DNA of 64,000 nucleotides from Nansenia antarctica (GCA_963989245.1 CAXDII010000112.1:1-64000), one strand, 5' to 3'; numbered from the stretch's first letter, positions 20,285 through 32,280 are shown. Program-made: numbers and translations. Notes: generated by a model from the sequence alone, not told the origin.

Positions 20285-22062
20285 AAATGGCTTGTGTTGT
20301 CTTCAGTCTCAGCACTGTGTGGGTTTATTGATCCACATGTTAGACTAATTATTATTGTGTATGGCAGCACTTTTTGGGTAAAAAAGGAGTTATAACATCT
20401 GACGCATCTGATATACTATAAATCATAATATTATACCTCACCGCTGGCCTTAGGATTCATCAGAGCAACGCATCCGGGTACTTTCCCCTCCCGTCATGTC
20501 CACGCCCCTTTTTGGGTGATAGAAGAGTAGAAGTTTGACTGGCAGTCAATGGGAATTTCTGGTCTTTGCTACTTTAATCCGATAAAATAAGAAAACCGTA
20601 GTGCTTTTTAGATATTAGATGCACAAATCCGATGGCCAGTTAGGAAAACTATTATATAGTGTGGTTGCCGATCAATGATCGACGTCGTTATATAGAGAAA
20701 ATTAATGAAATAGGGGTTGATTCATCAGAGCAGTCATCCGTCATCTCCCTGTCATCAGGGATGTGTAGTTCTTCATTTGATTTGCCGTGTAAATCCCCAG
20801 ATGAGTGTTACATTAGTTTTCTTAAGATAGGATAATAAATAAATCTGTTCAATGGGCATTTGCCAAAGTAGCCTACTGTTAATCAGTATAATAAAGTATC
20901 TTAACGACAGCAAAAGTGATGGATGTCAGAAATACATTACCTGGAGATTCAATAAGGTACTTTTATATGACAGGATATGGGTTAGGGTTATATGACACCT
21001 GTAGTGAGATAGATAGATAGAGCCAAAAGTAAAAAGTCGCTGAGAGACACAAGCAGGGTCTAGGCTGGTAATTGTATGACGAGCCAAACAATCCGCTGAG
21101 ATGAAAAGTACGTTTTAGAGCATTTATTGAATAGAACAATCAAACTTGGCGACGTACAAAAATAATCCATAAGCGATCAAAACCAGAAAAATAACAAACT
21201 ATGCGTATAGAATATGCGTATAATGCGGTCAACAAAAATACATCGCTCCCCTCTCTCTCCATTACCGCCATGCAAGGTGCGCAGGTGCTTAAATTACCTT
21301 GCAATATCACCCCCCATAACCATATGACTTCTCAATACGGTGATCTAGGCAATAAACAAACAATCAAAGTAAACTCACAATAAACCCATTAGCCTGTTAT
21401 ACTAAATACCCCCTAAATCATATTCATGCCTCCTACAACACCTCAGGCCTTTGGGTCGAGTGGTTCATCCACATGGATGGAAGCAGACTGAAAGGACACA
21501 CATTCATTGCCTATATCATAAATGTTCTCCATATAACGACGTCGATCATTGATCGGCAACGATACTATATAATTGTTTGCCTGACTGGCCATCGGATTTG
21601 GGCAATCTGGGAATTTACACGGCAAATCAAAGAACTACAAATCCCTGATGACAGGGAGATGACGTATGACTGCTCTGATAAATCAACCCCTATTTCATTA
21701 AGTTTCTCTATATAACGACGTCGATCATCGATCGGCAACGACACTATATAATAGTTTGCCTAACTGGCCATCGGATTTGGGCTCCTAATATCTAAAAAGC
21801 ACTACGGTTTTCTTATTTTATCGGAATAAAGTAGCGAAGACCAGAAATTCCCATTGACCGCCAGTCAAACTTCTACACTTCTTTCACCCAAAAAGGGGCG
21901 TGATCATTCTGATGACAGGGAGATGACGCGCAATTGCTCTGACGAATAGACGTCAGCTATTCTCGCGAGACCAGGGAACGGGATGTGAAACGGGACGTGA
22001 AACTAAAATGGCGGGTCAATAAACCCACACAGTGCTGAGACTGAAGACAACACGAGTCATTT
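20285..22062. mobile_element. long inverted-repeat (foldback) element
   Basis: Outer inverted match: the segment 20290-20330 (GTGTTGTCTTCAGTCTCAGC) against 22015-22060. Main arms are 20501-20796 and 21608-21902, about 295 bp at roughly 90% identity by eye, including a palindromic TGATCGACGTCGTTATATAG. The right arm also holds a direct partial duplication (21537-21600 against 21716-21782). The spacer 20797-21607 has no recognised gene. If transcribed through, it would form a ~295-bp hairpin. Confidence 0.8.
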
Positions 22063-22239
22063 ATTAAGTTTATAACTGTGCTAGAGGGCAAACATTACAA
22101 CATGTTCACTTATTACACAAAGACTGGGAAAGCGACACTAGCTTGAACAACAACGGAGGCGCCGACCTGACGGTAGGAGTTGGAGTGATTGATGAATGAA
22201 GCAGAGAGCTGCTAGATACAATGGTCAGTACAGAGCTGC
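21961..22239. repeat. segmental duplication copy A, first block
   Basis: Matches 58068-58345 closely, including AGACTGAAGACAACACGAGT and GGAGGCGCCGACCTGACGGT. Further blocks of copy A are 27648-27790, 28366-28610, 30594-31457, 32106-32459 and 39975-41215. The intervening sequences are insertions absent from copy B. Confidence 0.88.
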
Positions 22240-22765
22240 TAGATACAATGGTATGGAGATAGATTTATATCATAAATACACACGTACGAAAGTATAATAC
22301 CGTGTTTTGCTATCCATCCGCACACATCTCTCGAGTCGTGTGCCGTAAAAAGAATTCATGCGTGCATGAACAGATCCACGCAAGCGTGTTTTGCTATTGA
22401 CCCGCAAATATCTCCATTCGTGAACCGTGTTTTGTGAACCGTGTTTTGCTCTGCTTGGATTTACGTATGTATTTTTGAGACAAACATTTCCCTGTTTTGC
22501 CGTCTCGATTGGTAACTCGTAATATTCATTAGCTGATTATAAGGCGCTATCTGATTGGCCGGTGATCTGCGCTGTTCTTTCGACAAGATGAGTGTTTCTA
22601 CAGTTTCTACCACTCAGCAAATACGATAATACACTACGAGAGCACTTAGAATACATAATAGTTTACAAGTAATACGTTTATGTATTATATTAGTTATCCC
22701 CCCTCACATGTATTGTGGTTAACCTACATGTTTTGCTCACTGCACTTCTTATCCACCACTGATGT

Positions 22766-23340
22766 GGTGGATAAGAGCTCCACGAACCACGTTCAACCGC
22801 GTTGCACCACAAACAAGGGGTTAAACTCGTTTGCAAACTATGCAGTAAAAATGTGGAACGCCCTTCCTATAATCTTAAAGGAGTGCAAAACACTGCCCAC
22901 CTTCAAAACCACTCTCAAAAAACATTTACAGGAGGCTGCAATCTGTAACTGGACCCTCTAAATCAAAAATCAGATTAAAAGACCCGAACTACCCACTGTA
23001 CATACTTTGTGTTTTGTCCCCCGCCCCCACCTGTGGTGTATGTCCCCACCTGTCCTACCCGCTGTACATACCTTATGTTTTGTTGTATTGTTCTTCCCAT
23101 GATGGATGTATGTTTATCTTGTAGATAGTACTAGTTATTTGTCTGTATTATCTAGATAGTACTAGTTTTTTTTGTCTGTCTTACATGTAACGATGAATTG
23201 AGAATCAAGGACCCCAATTGAAATAAGCCAGTGGCTTTCTTGGGTTTTTATCCTGTTAGTTGACCTTGTATGTAATATGTACTTTCATGTACCTACTTCT
23301 GCAAATCTTCTAATAAAGTTTTCAATCAATCAATCAATGT
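22766..23340 (+). mobile_element. LINE 3' fragment inserted in the left foldback arm
   Basis: The inverted partner arm lacks this segment. It encodes a LINE C-terminal end (NSFANYAVKMWNALPIILKE, then TLPTFKTTLKKHL), followed by a 3' UTR and a (CAAT)n tail after TCTAATAAAGTTTTC. Family not assigned beyond the CR1/L2/Rex-type LINEs. Confidence 0.75.
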
Positions 23341-23748
23341 ATAAAAACCGAACAATTTCATAATGTTTGCTTTTATAATATAGACTACCCACTTCAGTCA
23401 CCTACACCACTGCTAGAAAGCACATGTCTTTAGTTGGAACAGGGAGCATTTTGAGGGAGGGGTCAGAATATGGCAGCCTGCCTTTCATGTCTTTAGTTGG
23501 AACAGGGAGCATTTTGAGGGAGGGGGTCAGAATATGGCAGCCTGCCTTTCATGATGGCATATTCTGACCCCCCCCCCTAACTATTGTTTGCAAAGTCTGA
23601 GACACTTCACATTTATTGTGGTGACATCCTTAGGTAACTGGGTGGTTGTAGGCTACAATTATTTGTACCTTCAAGGGCATATGAATTGCCTAATGTGTTT
23701 TGATTCTTCATGATTTATATGTTCATGCGTGACCTAGGCTATGCATTT

Positions 23749-23810
23749 ACATTTTTGGCATTTAGCAGACGCCTTATTCCAAAGCGACTTACAATCCTCT
23801 TTGATATGAA
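23749..23810. repeat. fish dispersed repeat fragment (SINE/LINE tail)
   Basis: GGCATTTAGCAGACGCCTTA and CCAAAGCGACTTACAAT match a motif common in fish retroposon tails. A reverse-complement relative lies at about 35755-35815. Confidence 0.5.
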
Positions 23811-24057
23811 CCATTTTCTATTGTCATAATAAAGATGATTTGTGAACATCTAAATCTTCCTTTATTTACAGCACCCCCTCCCAGAAAAAAGTTCCAACGT
23901 TATACCTAGCGTTATACCCTATTCCTAACGTCAACTTTTTGTAATCAAGGACAGGCCCCTATCTGGGCCTACCTGCCAGAACCCAAGCTGTGGTTTAATT
24001 TTGGATATAATTGTTTTAAGTATGTTACTACAGAAACAACAAGAGAGATGTTGAGAT

Positions 24058-24964
24058 TAGGGCTGTCCCAAACGACTATTTTTCTAACGATTAATCTAGC
24101 GATTATTTTTTCGGTTAGTCGATTACTCTAACGACTAGTTTAACGATTAGTCTAACGATTATTTTTTTGCTGTTCGATTAATGTATCACTTAATTTTCCC
24201 CAAAATAATGGCTGTATTGTCTCTCTCTGTTTAACAGTGTCTTTATAAAGCACTCTGGGTAATAGCTGGCCATCAGGGTTTTTCCTGGCTCAAAATGAGG
24301 CGGAGGTGGTACCAGTGGTGTTTGACATCGGGGGGGACCCATGAAGCAGGGCTGTCTGGGGGTCCTTAAACATCAAATACTTAATTTCTTGCATTCTGGT
24401 GAATTGATATGCACCAATTTGTGCCCTTTCTGCATCAATTTATGGTGGAAATGTCATTATTTATGTAAAGGAAAACACAATATTCAGGCACCAGATGACC
24501 ATTCAAAATATAATGCAATATAAGGCTCTCGGGCATTCTGTACTTTCAAATATGTATTCTCCTTGAGCAGTCAACATTATCAGCTATTTCGCTAGCAAAA
24601 ACGAAAGCTAACTTATTTGCGAAACAGCGCCCCCGCCACCACGTCGGCGCAGTGCCACAATTGCAATTACAGAAATCCACCGAGTGCAGCGCTTGTAGAA
24701 AATACGACCGTCAGTTTGTCGAGAGCTGGATGCGGCTAGAAATATGACGGAGGCGGCCGCCTCATAATTCTCTATGCAGGAAAAACCAGAAGACAAGACA
24801 TACAAACTGTGGTGAGCTACATTGCTTGTGTAACATTAGCTAGTAGCCTCCTCCATGTTTCCACTGGTCGCAGCCATGTTGTTTATTTGCGACGCACATT
24901 ACGCAAGTCGGCGTATTGACGTTGTCGATTATGTTGACTACGTCGACGCGTCGTCCCAGCCCTA
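24058..24964. mobile_element. hAT MITE, TAGGGCTGTCCC ends, TSD GTTGAGAT
   Basis: Termini TAGGGCTGTCCCAAACGACT and, inverted, GTCGTCCCAGCCCTA. A perfect 8-bp duplication GTTGAGAT lies on each side (24050-24057; 24965-24972). The left end has subterminal TAACGATTA repeats. No transposase. Confidence 0.93.
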
Positions 24965-25339
24965 GTTGAGATAAATATCTCTGACATCTGTTCATTACCT
25001 CTGGTTAGGACCCGCCCCTCCTATGTTTGTATTGACTTCGTCTCACACTATTTTTCCTGCACTCCAGTTGTCTAATGAGACAGATCAGCCTAGGATGTTA
25101 CTACAATACTGTTCTAAGCAAAATGATCAATCGTTTGTTGATTTTGTAAATAATGTCTATATTTCTGTATTCATTGTCATTTTTGTTTTGTTTCGGTTGT
25201 TACATATGTTGTTGTTTTGTTTGAATTGTGTTAATATTTTTTTTTGTTCTGGTGTCAGGTTATACCTGCAAAGAAAATATACTTTAGACTACTTTTGCAC
25301 TTGCACCAACTTGCCTTCTTGTCTTATCTACAATAGTTA

Positions 25340-25760
25340 GGGGGGGGGGGGGTCAGAATATGCCTGCATGACTTTCATATTCTGACCCCCCCCCCCCCCC
25401 CTCAAAATGCTCCCTGTCATAACTACAAGCATGTGCTTTCAGGGGTACCACCCAGTGACCTAAAGATGTCACCACAAAACATATGAAGTGTCTCACACTT
25501 TGCAAACAATAGTTAGGGGGGGGTCAGAATATGCCAGCATCATGCTAGCATATTCTGCCCCCCCCCCCTCAAAATGCTCCGTGTTATAACTACAAGCATG
25601 TGCTTTCAGGGGTACCACCCAGTTACCTAAAGATGTCACCACAAACAATATGAAGTGTCTCAGACTTTGCAAACAATAGTTAGGGGGGGGGGGTCAGAAT
25701 ATGCCAGCATGAAAGGCAGGCTGCCATATTCTGACCCCTCCCTCAAAATGCTCCCTGTTC
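25340..25760. repeat. repeated GGTCAGAATATG palindromic modules
   Basis: Three copies of a module made of AATAGTTAGGGGGGG, GGTCAGAATATG, its inverted partner CATATTCTGACCCC and CTCAAAATGCTCC, spaced by a ~130-bp block with GGGGTACCACCCAGT. The inverted counterpart at 23420-23640 has one to two copies, so the right arm of the foldback element is expanded. Confidence 0.75.
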
Positions 25761-25831
25761 CAACTACAAACATATGCTTTCTAGCAGTGGTGTTGTTACG
25801 ATGGGATAATGTATTTGGACCCAGTTGCAGA

Positions 25832-26467
25832 TAGGGGTGTAACGGATCACGGATAATCCGTGATCCGTTCGGATCGCCCTCCACGGTTCGGAATGCATGT
25901 GTACCGCGGATCAATAGCAATTATTATTATTATTATATATTTTTTTTCTTTCCTAACACCAGGGGAGCCACCCCTCCTAAATTTCGTTGTTTGGTACCTG
26001 TACTGTAGCAATGACAATAAAGACCATTCATTCATTCAAATGTAACCGGTAGAAAAACAATCATGTGCGCTTTATTCTCACTCTCTGCATGTGTACTGAG
26101 TTGACAACAACATTCATTCACTCATCTCTGTCCCAATTATATCACGTCATATCACCCGCTAAGCAGCCTGGGTGATTGTGTAAACACACAAAAAAAGTAC
26201 TCTGTTACTTTGCAGCAGTGATGTTATATATATGTTGTTATATATATATGTTGTTATATATATGTGATATATATATCAGTTTTGACATCTTGAATGTTGT
26301 TTTTTTGTTTCACACATTAAAAGTGGTGTTTTTACAGAATTCAAGGAAAATGTTGTTTTTATTAAAAAATATATATGTTTTGTGTTGATCCGAAAAATGA
26401 TCCGATCCGTGACTCAAAATCCGTGACACGATCCGATCCGTGAGTTAGGTGATCCGTTACACCCCTA
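25832..26467. mobile_element. hAT MITE, TAGGGGTGTAACGG ends, TSD GTTGCAGA
   Basis: Termini TAGGGGTGTAACGGATCAC and its inverse. The 8-bp duplication GTTGCAGA is present on both sides (25824-25831; 26468-26475). It is nested in the solo LTR and itself carries the LINE tail at 25945-26040. Confidence 0.93.
25945..26040 (+). mobile_element. LINE 3' tail (same family as 9018-9107)
   Basis: AACACCAGGGGAGCCACC, AATTTCGTTGTTTGGTACC, AATGACAATAAAGACC and an (ATTC)n tail. It is the innermost of four nested insertions (foldback, LTR, MITE, LINE tail). Confidence 0.85.
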
Positions 26468-27512
26468 GTTGCAGAGTAGAACAGAGTAGACGGATGCAGG
26501 AGTACAATTCAAAAATAAAGGTACTCTTTATTTGAGCAAACGGGAATTAATAATAACCGCACAGTAAGCGATGAAACAAAAGAGGAGAAATCAAGTCTCC
26601 GATAAATGCTTAAATAATAATAGGAAACAAAACAAAAGGGGAGATGGCTTTAGTCTCCCCAAAACGCCGTCAATAGAACAAGGCAGGGCAATGTACTTAC
26701 AATAGTCAATCGATACTTATTTCCTAATCAGGCGAGGAACGATAAGGCTACGAAGACCCGTACACACATAATGAACGCAACATATAGTGAACAACCGACA
26801 ACAAGAGAGGAAACAGAGGGATATAAATAGCCACAGCTAAACAAGACACACCAGGTAGCAATCACAGTAATTAGACAAAAATACATATATAAACACCAGA
26901 GGACGCCAAAGGGTCGCTCCACAATAAGAGCGACCCCCCAAACCTTACAGGTGTAGGTGACTGAAGTGGGTAGTCTATATTATAAAAGCTAACATTCTGA
27001 AATTGTTCGGTTTTTACATCAGTGGTGGATAAGAAGTGCAGTGAGCAAAACATGTAGGTTAACCACAATACATGTGAGGGGGGATAAATAATATAATACA
27101 TAAACGTATTACTTGTATAAATAATATAATACATAAACGTATTACTTGTAAACTATTATGTATTCTAAGTGCTCTCGGTTGCGGTAATGTATTATCGTAT
27201 TTGCTGAGTGGTAGAAACTGTATGAAACACTCATCTTGTCGAATGAACAGCTCAGATCACCGGCCAATCAGCTAGCGCCTTATAATCAGCTAATGAATAT
27301 TACGAGTTACCAATCGAGACGGCAAAACAGGGAAATGTTTGTCTCAAAAATACATACGTAAATCCAAGCAGAGCAAAACACGGTTCACAAAACATGGTTC
27401 ACGAATGGAGAGATATTTGCGGGTCGATAGCAAAAAACGCTTGCGTGGATCTGTTCACGCACCCATGAATTCTTTTTACGGCACACGACTCGAGATATGT
27501 GTGCGGATGGAT

Positions 27513-27592
27513 AGCAAAACACGGTTGCGGGTAGCAAAACACGGTTGCGGGTAGCAAAACACGGTTGCGGATAGCAAAACACGGTTGCGTAT
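27513..27592. repeat. 20-bp tandem repeat in the right foldback arm
   Basis: About four copies of GGTTGCGGGTAGCAAAACAC. The left arm has single copies of the equivalent motif, so this is a local expansion. Confidence 0.85.
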
Positions 27593-27790
27593 TATACTTT
27601 CGTACGTGTGTATTTATGATATAAATATATCTCCATACTCATAGGTGGAGCTGCGTTAGTGACTACAAGATCATTATTACATACTTATTCATTACAATCA
27701 AATACAATCATGTTAATAGATGTGGCTTTGTTTGTCTAGTTAACTAGCCAACTCGGTAACATTACCGTAGCGAATTACTCATGACATGAC

Positions 27791-28365
27791 TAGGGCTGGG
27801 TATCGCCACTGATTTCCCAAAACGATTCGATTCCGATTCACAGCTCCCGATTCGATTCGATTCGATTCCGATTCGATCTAGTTACAATATACATTTTTTG
27901 CTTGAATATGAAAGAGATTCTCAGAACTAATGCTATAAATGGTTCAAGGAACCCTATAACATGTAGCATTGTTAAACATATCAATGAATTGACTCCAAAG
28001 CAGTTACATGAATGTACTTTTTATTTACATATGACTTTGCTTTTGTCCAGCTCATCTCTATCGTCACATTTTTTAAATCCAAAATGCACCCAGACATCTG
28101 ACTTTAAGCCTGGTGGTGACTTGAGTGTCCCTGCCATCGCCATGTTTTTAGATTTTAGTGTTGAGACCTCACGTAGCGTGAGATATGATAAATTATTGTA
28201 GCGCGAGATCTGGCCACGAGATCTCGTTGCGGGTTGAAGCTGCAAGCAAAAAAAAAAAAAAAAAATAATAATGAAAGATCGATCTCGGGATTTATGAATC
28301 GATAATCGCTCATTTAATGAAGATCGATTCAGAATCGGGAAATCGATTTTTTGAACCCAGCCCTA
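27791..28365. mobile_element. hAT MITE, TAGGGCTGGGTATCG ends, TSD GACATGAC
   Basis: Termini TAGGGCTGGGTATCG and GAACCCAGCCCTA, with subterminal GATTCGATTC repeats and a poly-A tract near 28248. The duplication GACATGAC lies on both sides (27783-27790; 28366-28373). Copy B at about 58473 has the single uninterrupted target, confirming the boundaries. Confidence 0.95.
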
Positions 28366-28610
28366 GACATGACGTAGGCCTACTAGTTCCCTCTCGTCCG
28401 CATTTCAGCCAGCAAATGTTACCAGCCCTTTATAAACAAGCACGAACAGTTTCCACGACTTTTCCATGGCACGTTGTTAAGAAAGGAAGAGGCACTTTTT
28501 GTTCAGTAAAAGATTGCATTTCATGTTCAAAAGGCGCTATGTAAATAAAGCTTTACTTACTTACTTACTTACTTTTACACTGCTGTACTGAAAAGGTACC
28601 GAACCGTGAC
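28366..28610. repeat. duplicated block with (ACTT)n-tailed retroposon end
   Basis: Matches 58473-58690. It includes a LINE-like tail, GGCGCTATGTAAATAAAGC followed by (TTAC)n. After 28610 the two copies diverge; the left copy has about 2 kb not in copy B. Confidence 0.75.
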
Positions 28611-29409
28611 TTTACCTTTTCCCCAGGTAGCACTGTGCTACCATGTTGAAAAATTTAGTAGCACACCAAGAATTTCAGTAGCACAATGAAAATTGCGCAA
28701 TTTTCGTCAACAACGACAACAAATTATCATAATCATAACATATCAAAATGATCATAACCGGCTCTTGGCCGTAATAAAAATGGAGACTCACACAATGTAA
28801 AGGGGAAGTAAGAATATTAATTTCAGTTGGCCCACGGTTCGGTATGAACCTCGGTTTTTGGGTCACGGTTCACGGTTCGTGTTTTTTTTATTTTTTAAAT
28901 GCTACAATTTATTTACAAACTTACTTTATTTTGCTTATACTTATGGAACTTTAGCATTTAGACACATTCCAGAATATGACTGGTATATTATAAATTATAA
29001 ATATATATAAACAAAAAACACTTTCAAATGTAAAAAAAATACATAAACACTTTCAAATGTGACGTGTTGTGGATTGGAACTACGGATCATAAGCTTTCAA
29101 ATGATGTGTCATACATTGAAATCCGAAAAAAGATGACGAAGTTAGAGTCATTTGAATGTTAGACGTCAGGCACATAGGGTTAACCTCTTTGTAATGAAAC
29201 CGGAAGCAAACGCTGCTAGCGGCTAACAAAACACAGCGCTACGAACTATGAGAGCTGTATCCAATATATCCATTATGCGCATTTTAAGCATTTCTGCGAC
29301 ACGCGTTTCTGTTCACTGTTTTCATTCCCTCATCGCTTATACACATACGTTTGACTGCGCATGACAGTAGTTCAGCAGTGTCTTTTAGTCGCACTGGTGC
29401 AATTGAATG
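28611..29409. other. decayed repeat sequence, no gene
   Basis: Absent from copy B. Contains GGTAGCACTGTGCTACC and repeated TAGTAGCAC motifs near 28630-28690, and CACGGTTCGGTATGAACC, typical of hAT MITE interiors. No open coding structure seen. Confidence 0.45.
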
Positions 29410-30516
29410 CAGTGGTGTGCCGTCAGGGCCAGCAAGGCCTTCTCTGCTGGCCTAAACATCATCAGAATATACATTTTATTTTAATATATATTTTCCACAA
29501 ATATGTATTAATGATTCCCCATAGTCTATTCTCTTCATTTCATAGCTTTCCTCTTGGTTGCGCTGCTTCCAGTCTCCGATTGAGATTTGGAGGGCTGGCC
29601 TTTATGTTAGAGCTTTTATCCAATCAAAATGTGTTGCTACTAATCTGCCCGCCTTCACATTAAACGGTGCTGCGGATTCGACCTGTAACTTAACATTGGA
29701 ACGAGAAAACCTGTGGCGTACCTAGTAAACCTACGTAGATGCAAGCAAAAGCAACAACGGCGCCTGCTGTAAGGCTCAATGATGTCAGCACCCAGCACGT
29801 CTTTTGATTGGATACGCACTATTGCTACGCACTATTGATACGCACTATTGATATTCACTATTGAGATGCGGAACTATGCCGGTAGATGTGAAACTTTTGA
29901 AAGGGCGCAGGGAAACGGAGCCTCACAACGAAAGCTTTCGTTGACTGATCGATAATACTGATCGATTGTGTCCTGTTTTTGGGTAAACAATAACTTTCAT
30001 TTAGGGGACACAATGAAAGCGCCAAGTCCACAAACAGACGAAACTACGTTGAGCTTCTTTCTTTTCTGGCTGAAAACAACCCAGATTTACATTACCACCT
30101 GTCCACAAACAAAGTGTTTACTGGGACGTCAGGCAAAATACAAAACGACCTGATTTTTGCTATTGCTGAAGTGATGGAAGAAGAGATCAAAATGGAGATT
30201 AAAAAGGCACCCTTTGTCGCTATTATGGTGGACGAGACGACAGACGTGGGTAATGTAGCGATCTTAAAGATGTTAGTTTAACACTCTTCATTGTAAATGC
30301 GGATTTATTGATTAAAAATGCTTCGGAAATATTAATATAACTCTGTTGTACTTGTCTGACTATGTTAAGGTGATGCAACGCCCGGTTATACTGTGTTTCT
30401 GTCTAGTTTCTAGAGCCATGGCGTCATAACGATGGTATTAAGAGGTAGAATAATTCAGGTAGGAATGTGTCGGACATCACTGAAGGCCTAGGTGTGAAAT
30501 GCACCGCCCGCCACTG
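29410..30516 (+). mobile_element. hAT element fragment, TSD ATTGAATG
   Basis: Starts CAGTGGTGTGCCGTCAGGGC and ends ACCGCCCGCCACTG. The exact 8-bp duplication ATTGAATG flanks it (29402-29409; 30517-30524). It contains a short transposase remnant at 30006-30281; most of the transposase is deleted. Confidence 0.93.
30006..30281 (+). pseudogene. hAT (ZMYM-like) transposase fragment
   Basis: Open frame without its own start. It contains RRNYVELLSFLAENNPDLHY, TGTSGKIQNDLIFAIAEVM and APFVAIMVDETTDV. This is the segment around the first catalytic Asp (DETTD) of hAT transposases related to ZMYM-type TTF proteins. It ends at TAA 30279-30281 soon after the Asp, so the rest of the catalytic domain is gone. 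Confidence 0.8.
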
Positions 30517-31094
30517 ATTGAATGTATTTCCAAGTCACACAGAAATATATTCACTCGCAAATGCGACCAAAACAGTCGCACTGTCGAGCCCTGCTGTAAC
30601 GTTACACCCCTATATATTTTAAATGTAACAATACAAACTTGATCTATTAAAATCTGTAATCTCTTAGCTTTTCATTCGCTATTTTCATTTCGTCTGCACT
30701 CTTATCCTGTGGCCTGTAAATGGTATTTGAAAATCATGGCATGATCAGCCTATTTGCTGTGTTGTCAACACAGAAAAAGCTAAACTTTTGATTTTCCCTT
30801 GAAAAAGAGGGGGCCACATATTAAGGAGCTGTAATTCCTAGACCCTTCTATTAAAGAGGGTATTTAGTCTGCACTTTAGGCCATATTCATTCTATAACTG
30901 TAACTTGAATATGTTTTGGTAAACAGCTAAAATAACAACAATTCTGTCAGTGTCCAAAATGCATATATACTGTATATGGACCTACGTATAGCTTGGCTAC
31001 TGTTTTCCACTTCTGGTATTTTTTTTTACATAAAATATGTTTTGATTACATTTCTTCACTCTTGTTTTAATATTTTGATCATCTTTATTCGTAG

Positions 31095-31273
31095 GATTCC
31101 CTGCACTGTGAACTCCCCATCTGGGCAATGATGGATGCTTCTGCTTGTTCTGGTCATGACGACATGCGCCAGTGCTACGTCCAGTGTGGGAAGAAACTAA
31201 ACATGGAGGATATTGTGAAAATACGGCAGCGAATTAGAAAAGGAGGACAACACCATTGTGGTACAACTGATCA
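31095..31273 (+). CDS. putative conserved exon of unknown function (copy A)
   Basis: 179-bp interval between a good acceptor (TTATTCGTAG) and a consensus donor (ATCA|GTAAGTC). Only one frame is open: it starts DSLHCELPIWAMMDAS, contains CYVQCGKKLNMEDIVKIRQR and ends HHCGTTDQ, with six cysteines. Copy B (59258-59436) keeps both splice signals and the frame, with one amino-acid change (Glu to Ala in NMED). I do not recognise the family. It could be an exon of the adjacent zinc-finger gene, an unrelated gene, or old transposon coding sequence. Confidence 0.45.
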
Positions 31274-31325
31274 GTAAGTCATACACATGCTGTGAATCCT
31301 GTCCACAAGTAGCCTATTGTGTTCA

Positions 31326-32280
31326 CAGGGTTCGACAGTAACGCTTGTCCGGAGCAAGTAAAACATTTGACGGGTTTGTTTGCGCGAGCCCGATGACGCT
31401 GCTGGATCCTGGATACTTTTAACTGTGTGCAGGAAGAACAACAGACGGCATAATAATTAGGGATGCACCGAACATTCGGCCACCGAATGTATTCGGCCGA
31501 ATATCGCAAAATAAAGCACATTCGGTATTCGGCCGAATGTGTGAAAACACCGAATGTTTACCACCGAATAGTGGGCGTGTTTTGATGAAGTTCCAGCGCC
31601 ATCTAGTGGCGAAGATAATACCTATACTGATCCGATCTGGATCTCTCATAAACTGAACACGGACATTTCATTGAGTTAGATTCGTTCATTATTATTTTTG
31701 TAGCACTGCATTTTTTCTCTACAGTGTGAACACAAAGTGCAATTTGTTGAAGATATTCAGTGATATAAATAAACAAAGGACACCTTTTACACCCATTATG
31801 AGTGTTTACAGTGAGAGTGTGGGAGAGTTTATAGATACTCATCTTTTTCGCAGCCATCTTTATTTTATTTATTGTGCTTTGTTGGTATAGACTGATGTCT
31901 GCTGGAATGTTCAATAAAATTATTATTTTTTTCAATCTCAATTTCTTTCTTTGAGAAGCATGAATAAAAAGCAAAATGTATTTAGTTTATGCAATGATAA
32001 AAATTAAAAACTGCCGATACACATTCGGTATTCGGTATTCGGCCAAGTGTTTCCTTAAATTCGGCTTCGGCCTCGGCCAAGAATTTTCATTTCGGTGCAT
32101 CCCTAATAATAATAATATCTTCACTCCACGATCATCTAGTCTGGTCTGGCGCATGCGCCGTCTGTTGTTCTTCCTGCACCCAGGTAAAAATATCCAGGAC
32201 CCAGCAGCGTTGTCGGGCTCACGCAAACATATCCGGTGAATTTTTTACTTGCTCCGGGCAAGCGTTACTGTCGAACCCTG
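31326..32280. mobile_element. inverted-repeat element, CAGGGTTCGACAGTAACGC ends
   Basis: Termini CAGGGTTCGACAGTAACGC and the inverse ending CTGTCGAACCCTG, with GTTCA on both sides (31321-31325; 32281-32285). The arms continue as GCTTGTCCGGAGCAAGTAAA and its inverse. The same element is in copy B (59489-59798), so it predates the duplication; here it is enlarged by the MITE at 31458-32105. Confidence 0.85.
31458..32105. mobile_element. hAT MITE, TAGGGATGCACCGAA ends, TSD ATAATAAT
   Basis: Termini TAGGGATGCACCGAA and TTCGGTGCATCCCTA with subterminal ATTCGGCCGAAT repeats. ATAATAAT lies on both sides (31450-31457; 32106-32113). Copy B has the uninterrupted ATAATAATAAT site near 59620. Confidence 0.95.

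Larger units (their letters stand above)
25794..26949 (-). mobile_element. solo LTR (Gypsy-like) in the right foldback arm
   Basis: Begins TGTTACGATGGG and ends AAACCTTACA, so it is bounded by TG...CA. An exact 5-bp duplication GGTGT flanks it (25789-25793; 26950-26954). The partner arm is uninterrupted at this point. About 520 bp after removing the nested MITE. No internal retrotransposon genes adjoin it. Minus orientation is inferred from resemblance to fish Gypsy LTRs. Confidence 0.75.
22240..27647. mobile_element. 5.4-kb foldback-type DNA element with very long TIRs
   Basis: Copy B reads straight through this position (58345), and GAGCTGC flanks the insert on both sides (22233-22239; 27648-27654). 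Left and right arms are inverted copies starting near TATGGAGATA and TTTATATCATAAATACACAC. They extend about 0.8 kb once a LINE in the left arm (22766-23340) and an LTR in the right arm (25794-26949) are removed. The arms contain repeated CGTGTTTTGCTA motifs and a GGTCAGAATATG palindromic module. No transposase was recognised; the core holds a hAT MITE (24058-24964). Confidence 0.78.

Noticed and set aside
20113..20370. Cys/Val-repeat minus-strand frame
   Set aside because: Translation of the CA microsatellite.
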